Positions 26,050 to 34,861 of a stretch of DNA of 64,000 nucleotides are shown here, piece after piece. The DNA comes from Corynebacterium hindlerae (GTDB lineage: Bacteria; Actinomycetota; Actinomycetes; Mycobacteriales; Mycobacteriaceae): positions 2,015,069-2,079,068 of the forward strand of contig NZ_CP059833.1 of assembly GCF_014117265.1 (NCBI RefSeq), given 5' to 3'. Each line of letters begins with the position of its first letter. Position 1 is the stretch's first letter. The notes under the pieces are model-generated. The model saw only the letters and a list, made by a program, of their open reading frames with translations. It made no database searches and was not told the DNA's origin. Made by a program: the position numbers and the translations under genes.

Positions 26050-27170
26050 GCGTATCCGGCGCCGGCCAAAGCTGCAAAAATGGTCCCGCAGCCAGCAATA
26101 GCAAGTGCGTGAGAGGGGCCGGAAGCGTCGATAAGCGGCGTTGCCCCCACAGTGCCTACCAGCATCGCACCGGAATTGATAGACCCCACCGAACTGAGCG
26201 CCTTCGGCAGCAACGGTCCCGCCTCGGCCGCGATAACCAAGCGCAACGCAGCCACTTGCACAGAGTTCGCGACGCCGGAAACGAAGAACCCGAGCCCGAC
26301 CAGGAAGACCGCTGTGGAGATCCCCGCCACCACTAGCCCTGACCCCATGGCTAAGCTGGATGCAATGAGCGTTGGCAATGCAGCACTGATCCGGGAGCCC
26401 AGACGCGCGCCGATGATCCTCCCGACAACGAAACACTGAATAATCACTGCGTACCCGACGCCGGTTAACCCGAGCAGGTCGCGGGCAATGAAAATATTGG
26501 CCACAGAATAGACAGCAGTAAAAGCTACGCTCGGCGTAAGAACGAGGAGCGCGGTGCGAGTCGACGGATCGGTAATAAGAAAACGAGGCGCTGCAAGAAT
26601 GCGAGCTCGCCAGGATTTCTCACGGGGGATTTGAGTGGGCGGAGTCGCCATGAGAAACAGCACTGTCGCACCGAAAAGCAGTGCCAGAGCCTCCAAAACA
26701 ATGGGGACTCTATATCCTGAAAGGTCAAACAGCAGACCACCTAATGCTGGCCCCACCAATAATCCCAGCGTTCTGGCGGTATCCATCTTGGAAAAGGACA
26801 CGGCAGCGGTGGTTTCTGCTTCTGAGGCTAGCGTCAGCAAGATGGGACTGGTCAGGCAGCTCAGGACACCCACCGCTAGGACGTAGCCCAACAGCAGGGG
26901 AGGAGTGTCCAGCAACACGATAACGATAGCCGCCACAGCTTCAAGCCCGAGGGCCGCGGCACCGAGGCGGTTCAACGGAAGCGAATCCATGAGCGGTGCC
27001 ACTAGCGGTGCCACGATGAGCGACGGGAGGAGATTAGCAAGAACAGCCCACGTGATCACCCACGTACCCCACCCCAATTCGACCAACTGCAAAGAAACCG
27101 CAATACCGCTGGCAGACCCCAAAATGGCGATTAACAACTGCAGAGCGGGAAGGCTACGCAGGTAAGCCAC
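26028..27170 (-). CDS. MFS transporter
   Basis: 380 residues with about 12 hydrophobic helices, typical of the major facilitator superfamily (drug or metabolite exporter type). Helix 1 begins PALQLLIAILGSASGIAVSLQ; small-residue-rich helices follow throughout. The substrate cannot be read from sequence. The start is GTG 27170, 1 nt after the stop of the upstream small gene, so the two are probably translationally coupled. The end lies within the pst terminator hairpin. Confidence 0.8.
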   Translation of the reverse strand: MAYLRSLPALQLLIAILGSASGIAVSLQLVELGWGTWVITWAVLANLLPSLIVAPLVAPLMDSLPLNRLGAAALGLEAVAAIVIVLLDTPPLLLGYVLAVGVLSCLTSPILLTLASEAETTAAVSFSKMDTARTLGLLVGPALGGLLFDLSGYRVPIVLEALALLFGATVLFLMATPPTQIPREKSWRARILAAPRFLITDPSTRTALLVLTPSVAFTAVYSVANIFIARDLLGLTGVGYAVIIQCFVVGRIIGARLGSRISAALPTLIASSLAMGSGLVVAGISTAVFLVGLGFFVSGVANSVQVAALRLVIAAEAGPLLPKALSSVGSINSGAMLVGTVGATPLIDASGPSHALAIAGCGTIFAALAGAGYAKWASRS

Positions 27171-27171
27171 A

Positions 27172-27558
27172 CTAGGCTACTTTCTCCCAGTGGCTGACTA
27201 TTACTTCAGAGGGATCGATTCCAAAAGATGCGAAAAGTTCACGGTGCTCGTTGCCGAAAAAAACATCTCGCTTTTCTCGGTAAAACTCGGAATCATACCA
27301 AGCGACGCCAAATCGGATGATAAAGCTACCGTCGGAGAGCGCTTCTTCGGATACTGCCTGCCAATCGTAACCACCCGTCTTCGGACCCATTGCCAGACGC
27401 CGGTCAGAAGAATCTAACGCTGCCAAACAGCGGTCTTTAGTTTCTGAATTAGGAAAAGAAATTTCCACCTTTGATTCAGCTACTGCGGTTCTATTGCCAA
27501 TTCGTTCGGGAGTACTCCCCCCCCATGTGACGATTCTGCGTTTTGTTACCTCAGGCAT
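27172..27558 (-). CDS. Hypothetical protein
   Basis: 128 residues, not recognised. The protein is soluble, without signal peptide or membrane segment. It contains RRIVTWGGSTPERIGNR at the start and RFGVAWYDSEFYREKRDVFFGNEHRELF in the second half. The ATG at 27558 is selected by GGAAGGAG just upstream; an earlier in-frame start at 27609 would lack such a site. Coupled to the MFS gene downstream, it may be a partner or regulator of it, but nothing in the sequence proves that. Confidence 0.65.
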   Translation of the reverse strand: MPEVTKRRIVTWGGSTPERIGNRTAVAESKVEISFPNSETKDRCLAALDSSDRRLAMGPKTGGYDWQAVSEEALSDGSFIIRFGVAWYDSEFYREKRDVFFGNEHRELFASFGIDPSEVIVSHWEKVA

Positions 27559-27687
27559 ATCGCTCCTTCCAAGAACAAAGATGATCGGTGTGTCTTGTGA
27601 CACAAACAATCTTTACACGAGCACGCCGTTTTGGTGGCCGATTTGGAAATTTTTCTAACGGGCGTCCCTAAGCCAGATCCGTCGTAC

Positions 27688-28419
27688 CTACTGCTCGCTA
27701 AACCGCGCCTCTAGCTCAGCGAAGCGCTTGGCCCAGTCGGCTTCTTCGCGTTCTTCGTTGCGACGTTCTTGGTATTCGTGTGGCGTGAGCCCGGTGGCGA
27801 GGTACACGATTCGGGCAGCGACGTTCACGGCGTGGTCAGCGAAGCGTTCAAGGAAGCGAGAAAGGAGAGTGACGTCCACTGCTGCGACGGTGCCGTGAGG
27901 CCAGTCGCGCCGGGTGAGCATCATCATGAGATGCTCGTGGATGTCGTCGACGAGGTCGTCGTCGGTCACAAGGACCATGGCGACATCAGCGTTGGCGTTG
28001 CTGAGCAGGTGCCGAATCTTGTCCACCATTTCCAGGTTGAGGCGCGCCACCTCAGCAAAGTAGGGCACCACTGGCTCCGGTACAGCGCACGCGGGATGGC
28101 GCCGTCGCGCAGATTTCGCGACATGCTGCGCGAGCATGCCCATGCGGGCGAGGTCGTCGACAATGTAAATCGAGGAAATCACCTGGCGCAGATCACGTGC
28201 TAGTGGACCTTCCGTTGCTAGCAATTCGACGGCGCGCTGTTCGCAACGCCGTTTAATTTCCGGTAATTCTTCCGCCAGGGTGAGAGCGTCTTCCGCCTCC
28301 TGCAGATCTGCCTCTAGCAGGGCTGTCAGGGATTTTTGCGCGACGGAGCGTACCGTGTCGCATAAAACGATGACATCGTCAGCGAAGGCATTCAAACTGT
28401 CCCTAAAGGCGGTACGCAT
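27688..28419 (-). CDS. phoU: PhoU phosphate-transport regulator
   Basis: 243 residues, all-helical, with the two repeated three-helix bundles of PhoU. Metal-binding positions are in the DDLARMGMLAQHVAKSA and FLERFADHAVNVAAR stretches. PhoU restrains the Pst transporter and the phosphate two-component system. It lies on the opposite strand from pstSCAB, 1.7 kb away with two unrelated genes between. The ATG at 28419 follows TAAGCT by 7 nt, indicating its own leaderless promoter. Confidence 0.93.
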   Translation of the reverse strand: MRTAFRDSLNAFADDVIVLCDTVRSVAQKSLTALLEADLQEAEDALTLAEELPEIKRRCEQRAVELLATEGPLARDLRQVISSIYIVDDLARMGMLAQHVAKSARRRHPACAVPEPVVPYFAEVARLNLEMVDKIRHLLSNANADVAMVLVTDDDLVDDIHEHLMMMLTRRDWPHGTVAAVDVTLLSRFLERFADHAVNVAARIVYLATGLTPHEYQERRNEEREEADWAKRFAELEARFSEQ

Positions 28420-28426
28420 GTTAAAC

Positions 28427-28432
28427 AGCTTA
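28427..28432 (-). promoter_or_regulatory. -10 box of phoU, leaderless
   Basis: TAAGCT on the minus strand ends 7 nt before the phoU ATG. Confidence 0.5.
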
Positions 28433-28467
28433 GATGTTATAAGTTGTTTTGTCGCGTTGGCGTGCAG

Positions 28468-29613
28468 CTATCCGCCGGAGTGCATAATATCTGCGCCCTC
28501 TGGCACGGTGTCGTCTTCAGGGTCATCCAGCCAGCCCTCGGGAAGGACAACTTTGCCTGGTGAGCCCTGTCTTCCGCGGGGTCCTTCGGAGTCGTCAGCC
28601 AGGGCCTCGGAATCGGAAAATGGCTTCAGAATTTCGGCCAATTCTGCCAGCGAGGAAATTTGCGATAACGCGGCCCGCATTTCACCCCCGACCGGGAACC
28701 CCCGCATGTACCATCCCATGTGCTTGCGCATGTCGCGCAGGCCATGCTCCTCACCGCTGTGCTCTGCGAGCAACTCAGCGTGGCGATAGATAATACGGGT
28801 CACCTCGCCCAGCGTCGGAGGCGCAGGCTTATCGACGCCCTGGAGCTCCGCTGCGAGTTCTGCAAAGAGCCACGGCCTGCCCAAACACCCACGGCCGATG
28901 ACCACACCATCGCAGCCTGTTTCGGCCAGCATTCGGGATGCGTCGGAGGCAGCGAAGATATCTCCGTTGCCGAGCACGGGGATCCGAGTGTGTGCGAGAT
29001 GTTCCTTCAATCGGCGGATCTCCTGGTAGTCGGCGGTTCCCGAATAGCGCTGTGCGGCGGTGCGACCATGCAAGGCCACGGCGGCGGCGCCTTCCTCCAC
29101 TGCGATGCGGCCGGCGTCGAGATGCGTGTGGTGGGCGTCGTCAATGCCAATGCGCATTTTTACTGTCACCGGAATGCTCGTACCCTCGGTGGCTTTGACG
29201 GCGGCGGCGACGATGTTGCCGAATAGACGTCGCTTGTAGGGGAGTGCTGAACCTCCGCCGCGCCGGGTGACTTTGGGGACGGGGCAGCCGAAGTTCATGT
29301 CGATGTGGTCCGCAAGGTCCTCGTCGACGATCATCTTTGCGGCCTTGTAGGTGTACTCCGGGTCTGTGGTGTACAGCTGCAAGGAGCGTGGCGTTTCCAC
29401 GGGCGCGAAGGTGGTCATGTGGAGGGTTTTGTCGTTGCGCTCCACTAGTGCGCGGGCAGTGACCATTTCACACACATAGAGCCCGGATACGGTGCCCATT
29501 TTCTCCATTTCCTGTTCGCGACAGAGCACGCGAAACGGCATGTTGGTCACGCCGGCCATGGGGGCAAGCACGACGGGGGAGTTCAGAGTGAGAGATCCGA
29601 TCTGTAAAGGCAC
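28468..29613 (-). CDS. dusB: tRNA-dihydrouridine synthase, DusB type
   Basis: 381 residues. It reduces uridines in the tRNA D-loop using FMN. APMAGVTNMPFR at the start is the FMN site and MNFGCPVPKV contains the catalytic cysteine Cys110; NGDIF and GVVIGRGCLGRPW are the phosphate-binding loops. The C-terminal helical domain carries HMGWYMRGFP. The GTG at 29613 is favoured because AGGA lies 9 nt upstream and homologous sequence starts at PLQIGSLTLNSPV; the frame stays open much further upstream without family resemblance. The last 50 residues are acidic and variable. Confidence 0.92.
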   Translation of the reverse strand: MPLQIGSLTLNSPVVLAPMAGVTNMPFRVLCREQEMEKMGTVSGLYVCEMVTARALVERNDKTLHMTTFAPVETPRSLQLYTTDPEYTYKAAKMIVDEDLADHIDMNFGCPVPKVTRRGGGSALPYKRRLFGNIVAAAVKATEGTSIPVTVKMRIGIDDAHHTHLDAGRIAVEEGAAAVALHGRTAAQRYSGTADYQEIRRLKEHLAHTRIPVLGNGDIFAASDASRMLAETGCDGVVIGRGCLGRPWLFAELAAELQGVDKPAPPTLGEVTRIIYRHAELLAEHSGEEHGLRDMRKHMGWYMRGFPVGGEMRAALSQISSLAELAEILKPFSDSEALADDSEGPRGRQGSPGKVVLPEGWLDDPEDDTVPEGADIMHSGG

Positions 29614-29731
29614 AGCTTCATTGTCCTGGTTTTGGCGAAGTACATCAAACTCCCTTGTGAGGCGGGAAATGCGCCGACTACCCAAAAAAGGGTGAGAAAT
29701 TACCGCAATGGCGCCAGGAACTTGTTTATTG

Positions 29732-29754
29732 TGGGGGTGATCTTTGCAAATATC
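29732..29754 (+). promoter_or_regulatory. Candidate RamA and RamB sites upstream of the CoA-transferase gene
   Basis: TGGGGGTG (29732-29739) fits the RamA-type G-run motif, and ATCTTTGCAAATAT (29740-29753) contains TTTGCAAA, the core of RamB sites. In C. glutamicum these two regulators oppose each other on acetate genes. A likely -10 (TACATT) follows near 29783. Confidence 0.5.
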
Positions 29755-29879
29755 AGTTAATGTGTAATGGACATCTATGGTGTACATTGTGTATCCATGG
29801 TCACAGCCACGTGCGATGTGAGTCACCCGTGGACTGTTCGATAAATCTCTGGGTCCGCCCAGGTTACTAGGAGGAATGA

Positions 29880-31391
29880 ATGTCTGATCGTATTGCAAAT
29901 GCTCAGCTGCGTGGCAAGGTTATGTCCGCTGCTGAAGCAGCCCAGTTTGTCAACCACGGCGACAAGGTTGGCATCTCCGGCTTTACCGGTGCTGGCTACC
30001 CAAAGGCGCTGCCTACCGCTATTGCCGAGCGCGCTAAGGAAGCACACGCAAAGGGCGAAGAGTACATGATCGACCTCTTCACTGGCGCTTCCACCGCTCC
30101 TGACTGTGACGGCGTGCTGGCTGAGGCGGATGCACTGCGCTTCCGTACCCCATACCAGTCCGATCCGATCCTGCGTAAGAAGATTAACGACGGCACCACC
30201 CTCTACGCGGACTACCACCTTTCCGAGTCCGGCATGTACGTGGAGCAGGGCTTCTTTGGTCAGATGAACGTGGCCATCGTTGAAGCTGTGCGTATTACCG
30301 AAGACGGCAGCATCGTTCCATCCTCCTCCGTCGGTAACTCCGTTGAGTACCTGGACAACGCAGAGAAGATCATCATCGAGGTCAACTCTTGGCAGTCCGA
30401 GGAACTCGAGGGCATGCACGACATCTACCGCATCAACCGCCTGCCTCACCGCCAGCCAATCCCGATCACGGCTCCTGAGCAGCGTGTTGGCTCCACCTCT
30501 ATCGACATTGACATCAACAAGGTTGTCGCCGTTGTCGAAACCGACGCTCCAGACCGCAATGCGCCATTCTCCCCAGTGGATGAGATCTCCCAGCAGATCG
30601 CAGGTCACTTCCTGGACTTCCTCGAGGGCGAAGTTGCTGCAGGTCGCCTGACCTACGACGGCTACATCATGCAGTCCGGCGTCGGTAACGTGCCAAATGC
30701 TGTGATGGCTGGTCTGCTCGACTCCAAGTTCGAGAACATCAAGGCCTACACCGAGGTTATCCAGGACGGCATGGTCGACCTGATCGATGCCGGCAAGATG
30801 ACCGTCGCCTCCGCGACCTCCTTCTCCCTGTCCCCTGAGTACGCAGAGAAGATGAACGCGGAAGCAGCTAACTACCGCAAGACCATCATCCTGCGTCCAC
30901 AGCAGATCTCCAACCACCCAGAGGTCGTCCGTCGCCTCGGCCTGATCGCTACCAACGGCCTGATCGAAGCCGATATCTACGGCAACGTTAACTCCACCAA
31001 CGTGTCCGGCTCCCGCATGATGAACGGCGTCGGTGGCTCCGCGGACTTCACCCGCAACGGCTTCATCTCTTCCTTCATCACCCCATCCGTGGCCAAGGGC
31101 GGCGCCATCTCCGCGATCGTTCCATTCGCCTCCCACATCGACCACACCGAGCAGGACGTCAAGGTCATCATCACCGAGTACGGCTACGCCGACCTGCGTG
31201 GCCTGGCTCCACGTCAGCGCGTTGAGAAGATCATCGCCCTGGCTCACCCTGACTACCGCCCACTGCTGGAGGAGTACTACGACCGTGCTCTGTCCATGGC
31301 TAAGGAAAAGAGCATCCTGCAGACGCCACACGACCTGGTAACTGCATTCGACTTCCACAAGCGTTTCCTTGAGACCGGTTCCATGAAGTAA
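29880..31391 (+). CDS. Acetyl-CoA hydrolase / succinyl-CoA:acetate CoA-transferase
   Basis: 503 residues. It moves CoA between succinyl-CoA or propionyl-CoA and acetate in central metabolism. The catalytic glutamate is Glu292 in KAYTEVIQDG, matching Glu294 of Acetobacter AarC; the glycine-rich GNVNSTNVSG and GGSADFTRN bind CoA. AGGAGGA lies 6 nt before the ATG. Very biased codon use points to strong expression. It is the corynebacterial enzyme called CoaT/Cat. A perfect terminator follows. The upstream RamA/RamB-like sites fit acetate-responsive control. Confidence 0.93.
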   Translation: MSDRIANAQLRGKVMSAAEAAQFVNHGDKVGISGFTGAGYPKALPTAIAERAKEAHAKGEEYMIDLFTGASTAPDCDGVLAEADALRFRTPYQSDPILRKKINDGTTLYADYHLSESGMYVEQGFFGQMNVAIVEAVRITEDGSIVPSSSVGNSVEYLDNAEKIIIEVNSWQSEELEGMHDIYRINRLPHRQPIPITAPEQRVGSTSIDIDINKVVAVVETDAPDRNAPFSPVDEISQQIAGHFLDFLEGEVAAGRLTYDGYIMQSGVGNVPNAVMAGLLDSKFENIKAYTEVIQDGMVDLIDAGKMTVASATSFSLSPEYAEKMNAEAANYRKTIILRPQQISNHPEVVRRLGLIATNGLIEADIYGNVNSTNVSGSRMMNGVGGSADFTRNGFISSFITPSVAKGGAISAIVPFASHIDHTEQDVKVIITEYGYADLRGLAPRQRVEKIIALAHPDYRPLLEEYYDRALSMAKEKSILQTPHDLVTAFDFHKRFLETGSMK

Positions 31392-31403
31392 AACTTCAAC
31401 ACC

Positions 31404-31434
31404 AAGCCCCCGGGTTTTTCTCCGGGGGCTTTAG
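31404..31434 (+). terminator. Terminator of the CoA-transferase gene
   Basis: AAGCCCCCGG pairs with CCGGGGGCTT around GTTTTTCT, with T-rich sequence after it. Confidence 0.88.
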
Positions 31435-31513
31435 TGTTTTTTGGGGTTTCCATAGGTTCAGGGGCCTAGGTTCAGGGGCCGGGGATTCCAGCGAGATTTC
31501 CAGTGTGCGGGCT

Positions 31514-31606
31514 GGAATGACGATATTGAATTGACGATGACTGCTCGTTGTCACTTGTTTTCGATAGCGCGACCTAGGATTATCGTCAATTCAATATCGT
31601 CATTCC
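31514..31606. repeat. 93-bp inverted-repeat element, copy 1
   Basis: Perfect 25-bp arms at 31514-31538 and 31582-31606 enclose a 43-nt loop. Arm core: CGATATTGAATTGACGAT. The same core and a loop matching at 37 of 43 positions occur at 38230-38320. The outer seven bases (GGAATGA with TCATTCC) differ from copy 2 but remain complementary. It lies just after the cydC stop on the minus strand. Confidence 0.85.
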
Positions 31607-31733
31607 GCCTGCTGAGCCCCATTCCGCCTGCTGAGCCCCATTCCGCCTGCTGAGCCCCATTCCGCCTGCTGAGCCCCATTCCGCCTGCTGAGCCCCATTC
31701 CACCTGCTGAGCCCCATTCCACCTGCTGAGCCC
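31601..31733. repeat. Seven 19-bp tandem repeats
   Basis: Seven uninterrupted copies of CATTCCGCCTGCTGAGCCC; the last two read CATTCCACC. The first unit shares its opening CATTCC with the right arm tip of the adjacent inverted-repeat element. The array ends 9 bp before the cydC stop. A 63-codon minus-strand frame through it merely cycles the repeat and is not called. Confidence 0.95.
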
Positions 31734-31742
31734 ACCCCTCAC

Positions 31743-33305
31743 TCAGTTCACCCGGCCACCCGCCTCCGCGTGCGTCACTACGATCACGGTGCGTTCAGCC
31801 CGCGCGCCGGGCAGGGGTTCGTGTTGGAGCAGGTGGAGGTAATAGCCCGCGTCCTCGTGGGACATGTGCTCGGTGGGCTCATCCAGCAGGAGGATCTCTG
31901 CATCGGAGCATAAGGCCCGGGCGAGGAGCAGTCGGCGGCGTTGACCGCTGGAGAGGGAATCGGCTCCGTTGCCGAGGAGCTGATCCAAGGAGAAATCTGT
32001 CAGGCCTACGAAGTCGAGCACCTCTTGGAGCATAGCGTCTTGGGTGTCAGGTGCTGCCACGAGGAGGTTTTCTCGAATGGTGGTGGCAAAGATCCATTCG
32101 TCTTCAGTGTGGGCGCGTACGTGGGTTCGTAGCCAGGCTGGGTCGATCTCTGAGACTGGCACTCCTCCGATGGTGCAGTGCCCGGACTTGGCGGGAATCA
32201 GTCCGGCGAGGGTCAGTAGGAAACTGGTTTTGCCGAGACCGCTTGGTCCGGTGATGATGTGTCTGGTGCCTTGCGGGGCATCGATGTTCCAGGTGGCTGT
32301 GCCTCGTTCGAGCTGTAGGGATTGGGCGGTGAGGTGGAGGGAGTCCGGGATACGCTGAGCTGTGTGTGGCTGATCAGCGCAGAGCTTGCGGAGGCGTCGG
32401 GCAGCCCGGTGGGCGTCGACGGCGTGCATTGCGCAAGTCGCCAGGGGGCCGTGCGATTCGAACGCAGCGAGGGGAAGAAGCACGAGCATACCGAGCCAGG
32501 CCGGGTCCCCGGAGTACCAGTGCAGACCCACTGCCAGGAGCACCACGATGGCGAAACCGCTTCCGAGCCTATCCAGCATTGCTACCAGCGCCAATGGGCG
32601 TTCCGACTGTGCCTGCGCTGCGCTGTTCGCCTTCGATGCGGCGATGGTGCGGTCGATACGAGGTTGGGTAAGACCTGCGACGGCGAATTCTGCGCGGTGC
32701 AGCAGCTGGTCATCGAGGGCATGAAGCAGTGCATCCGACGTGGCGACGGCTTGCGCGTGTCGGTGGGCAGCAGCCACCAGAGCAGGCGTAACGACGCCCG
32801 TCACCACGAATCCCAACCCCAACGCAAGGCCAGCTAATGGTTGTAACAGTGTGGCCCCTAAGACAGCGGTTACGGACACGACCAGCGCAATCCCCGCGGG
32901 GATGACGCAGCGGACGATGTAGTCGGCAAACCTGTCCACATCTGCGCCCAAGTGGGCGAGGGCGCGGCCTCGTCCGAGGGTGTGCGCGGTGCCCCGAGGA
33001 TCGGAGACGATGGCGTCGAAAAGCGCAGGGCGGAGGCGGGTAGTGGCGGCCAGGGCGACGCGGTGGCTGATGAGGCGGTCGATGTAGCGGAAGCCAGCGC
33101 GGGTGATGCCGAGTGCACGTACCGCCGTGATCGCGACAGCAAGGTCGAGGATCGGAGGTCTCTCCCAAGCTCGGGTGATGAGCCAACCGGAGAGGACCGT
33201 CAGGCTCAACGCCGCCAGGAGCGTGATGGAGCCTGCCAGGACAGCGAGGGCTATGTCGCGGCGCCGTACCCCTGCGAGGCGGAACAGGAATCGAGTATCG
33301 GTCAT
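31743..33305 (-). CDS. cydC: Thiol/haem exporter subunit CydC (ABC transporter)
   Basis: 520 residues: six membrane helices, then an ATPase with Walker A GPSGLGKTS (about 365), signature LSSGQRRRLLLARAL, Walker B ILLLDEPTEHM and VVTHAE. With CydD it exports cysteine/glutathione-like thiols or haem needed to assemble cytochrome bd; in this organism the thiol partner is uncertain. It overlaps cydD by 4 bp (ATGA). Last gene of cydABDC; the inverted-repeat element and tandem repeats come directly after. Confidence 0.92.
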   Translation of the reverse strand: MTDTRFLFRLAGVRRRDIALAVLAGSITLLAALSLTVLSGWLITRAWERPPILDLAVAITAVRALGITRAGFRYIDRLISHRVALAATTRLRPALFDAIVSDPRGTAHTLGRGRALAHLGADVDRFADYIVRCVIPAGIALVVSVTAVLGATLLQPLAGLALGLGFVVTGVVTPALVAAAHRHAQAVATSDALLHALDDQLLHRAEFAVAGLTQPRIDRTIAASKANSAAQAQSERPLALVAMLDRLGSGFAIVVLLAVGLHWYSGDPAWLGMLVLLPLAAFESHGPLATCAMHAVDAHRAARRLRKLCADQPHTAQRIPDSLHLTAQSLQLERGTATWNIDAPQGTRHIITGPSGLGKTSFLLTLAGLIPAKSGHCTIGGVPVSEIDPAWLRTHVRAHTEDEWIFATTIRENLLVAAPDTQDAMLQEVLDFVGLTDFSLDQLLGNGADSLSSGQRRRLLLARALCSDAEILLLDEPTEHMSHEDAGYYLHLLQHEPLPGARAERTVIVVTHAEAGGRVN

Positions 33306-34861
33306 AGGTCAATCACCTGATCTGCAAGGGAAACAACCCGCGGATCATGGCTACTGATCACGATTGTTCGGCCCTCTTCTGCGAGATCCTGTAGCTGTGC
33401 GGTGAGCCGGGAGACAAGTTCGGGGCTGAGGTGTGCGCTTGGCTCATCTAGCAGCAGGGTGGTGCGTTCCGAGTTTGCGATGACGCGTGCGAGCGCCAAG
33501 CGCTGTCCTTGACCAGCGGAGATGCCGGTTCCGGAGGCGCCCACGGGATGCGTTGCAGGCACATCGAGGCCAACTCGTTCGGCGGCGATGGAAAGTTCGT
33601 GGGCGCGGGCACCCAGCAACGCGAGATTGCTGGACACGGTACCCGGTTCGAATGCCGGATGCGCAGGGAGATAGGAGATAAGTGACAGGGGTGGGGCGAT
33701 GATCTCACCGTCGACCACATCGTCTGGCAGCAGCCCCAAGATTGCGAGCAGTGCGGTGGATTTGCCGGAACCATTGGCGCCACGCAGCACCGTGATCGTG
33801 CCGGGCCTGGCGGTAAAAGACAGGTTGTTAGGGCGGATGCCGTCGCGGCCGGTGACGCTGAGCTGGCGCACATCGATCCGGTTTCCTGCGCGCCGGTAGG
33901 ACGCTGTGAGGGCGCGGGACTCAGAGACAAGCTCGAACACCCGTTGTGCGGCGGTAATACCGTCAACAGCTGCGTGGAAGCTGGAGCCAACGCGCCGGAG
34001 TGGGGTGTAGACCTCGGGTGCGATGATGAGCGCTACCAGGCCGGCAAGGAGCGTCATGTCACCGGCGACGAGGCGGAGGCCGATGCTCACCGCGATGAGC
34101 GCCACAGACAGCGTGGCCAGGAATTCCAGCGCAAACGCGGACAGGAATGCCAGGCGCAGCACCGACATGGTCGCTGTCGCATGGGACGAGCCGGTACGCA
34201 CGAGTTGCGCGTGTGGCGTCTCAGTGACGCCGAATGCTCGCAGGGTGGCGGAGCCTTGCAAGAGGTCGCTGAGCTGTCCGCTGAGCTTCCCCGCCACCTG
34301 CAGTCGCTTCTCGGTATGCGAGCGGGTCAGGGTGCCGATCAGCACCATAAACAGGGGGATCAGGGGGAGGGTAGTGGTGGCAAGCAGGCCGGAGGTGAGA
34401 TCGAAGTACAGCATGACTGCGAGGGCAATGGGCGTCGATAAGCAGGCTGCTATCAGGGCGGGTACGTAGTCGCTGAGGTACGGTCGCACGCCCGCCAGCC
34501 CCGCCGTCAGCGTTTCGCGCCACTGCGCCGCGTCCTCCTCGACGTCACGCGGGTCACGGTGCGCTAAGGCTACCAGGGCGGCCTCGCGAAGTTCGTCCAC
34601 CGCCTCACCAATGCTTAACGACGCCCACCTGCGCGCAACCCACGCCACCCCAGACTGCGCGACCACCACAGCCACCAACCAGGCCACCAAATCCCACCGC
34701 GTCACCTGCTGCTCGACCAGTGACGCCACAGCAACACCAATGAGCACCGCACGCGCCACAGTGAGCGCGGTATCCACCGCCTGCGCCAGCCCCGTCACAA
34801 TGATGTGTCTCCTGGCGGCAGGAGCTGCAACCAGGAGACGACGATCAAGCGGAGACGCCAT
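33302..34861 (-). CDS. cydD: Thiol/haem exporter subunit CydD (ABC transporter)
   Basis: 519 residues with an N-terminal six-helix membrane domain and a C-terminal ATPase: Walker A GANGSGKST at 361-369, a slightly degenerate signature ISAGQGQRLALARV, Walker B TLLLDEPSAHL and the switch ISSHD. Partner of CydC in cytochrome bd assembly. It begins 1 nt after the cydB stop, so translation is coupled. The four-gene order cydA-B-D-C is the usual actinobacterial arrangement. Confidence 0.92.
   Translation of the reverse strand: MASPLDRRLLVAAPAARRHIIVTGLAQAVDTALTVARAVLIGVAVASLVEQQVTRWDLVAWLVAVVVAQSGVAWVARRWASLSIGEAVDELREAALVALAHRDPRDVEEDAAQWRETLTAGLAGVRPYLSDYVPALIAACLSTPIALAVMLYFDLTSGLLATTTLPLIPLFMVLIGTLTRSHTEKRLQVAGKLSGQLSDLLQGSATLRAFGVTETPHAQLVRTGSSHATATMSVLRLAFLSAFALEFLATLSVALIAVSIGLRLVAGDMTLLAGLVALIIAPEVYTPLRRVGSSFHAAVDGITAAQRVFELVSESRALTASYRRAGNRIDVRQLSVTGRDGIRPNNLSFTARPGTITVLRGANGSGKSTALLAILGLLPDDVVDGEIIAPPLSLISYLPAHPAFEPGTVSSNLALLGARAHELSIAAERVGLDVPATHPVGASGTGISAGQGQRLALARVIANSERTTLLLDEPSAHLSPELVSRLTAQLQDLAEEGRTIVISSHDPRVVSLADQVIDL

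Noticed and set aside
29823..31358. 511-codon open frame opposite the CoA-transferase gene
   Set aside because: It is the antisense shadow of a highly codon-biased gene; its product has no recognisable motif and the plus strand gives a full enzyme family match.
31601..31733. Possible CRISPR array
   Set aside because: The 19-bp units touch each other with no spacers and no cas genes are near.
31551..31742. 63-codon frame through the 19-bp repeats
   Set aside because: The peptide merely cycles the three frames of the repeat and has no ribosome site.
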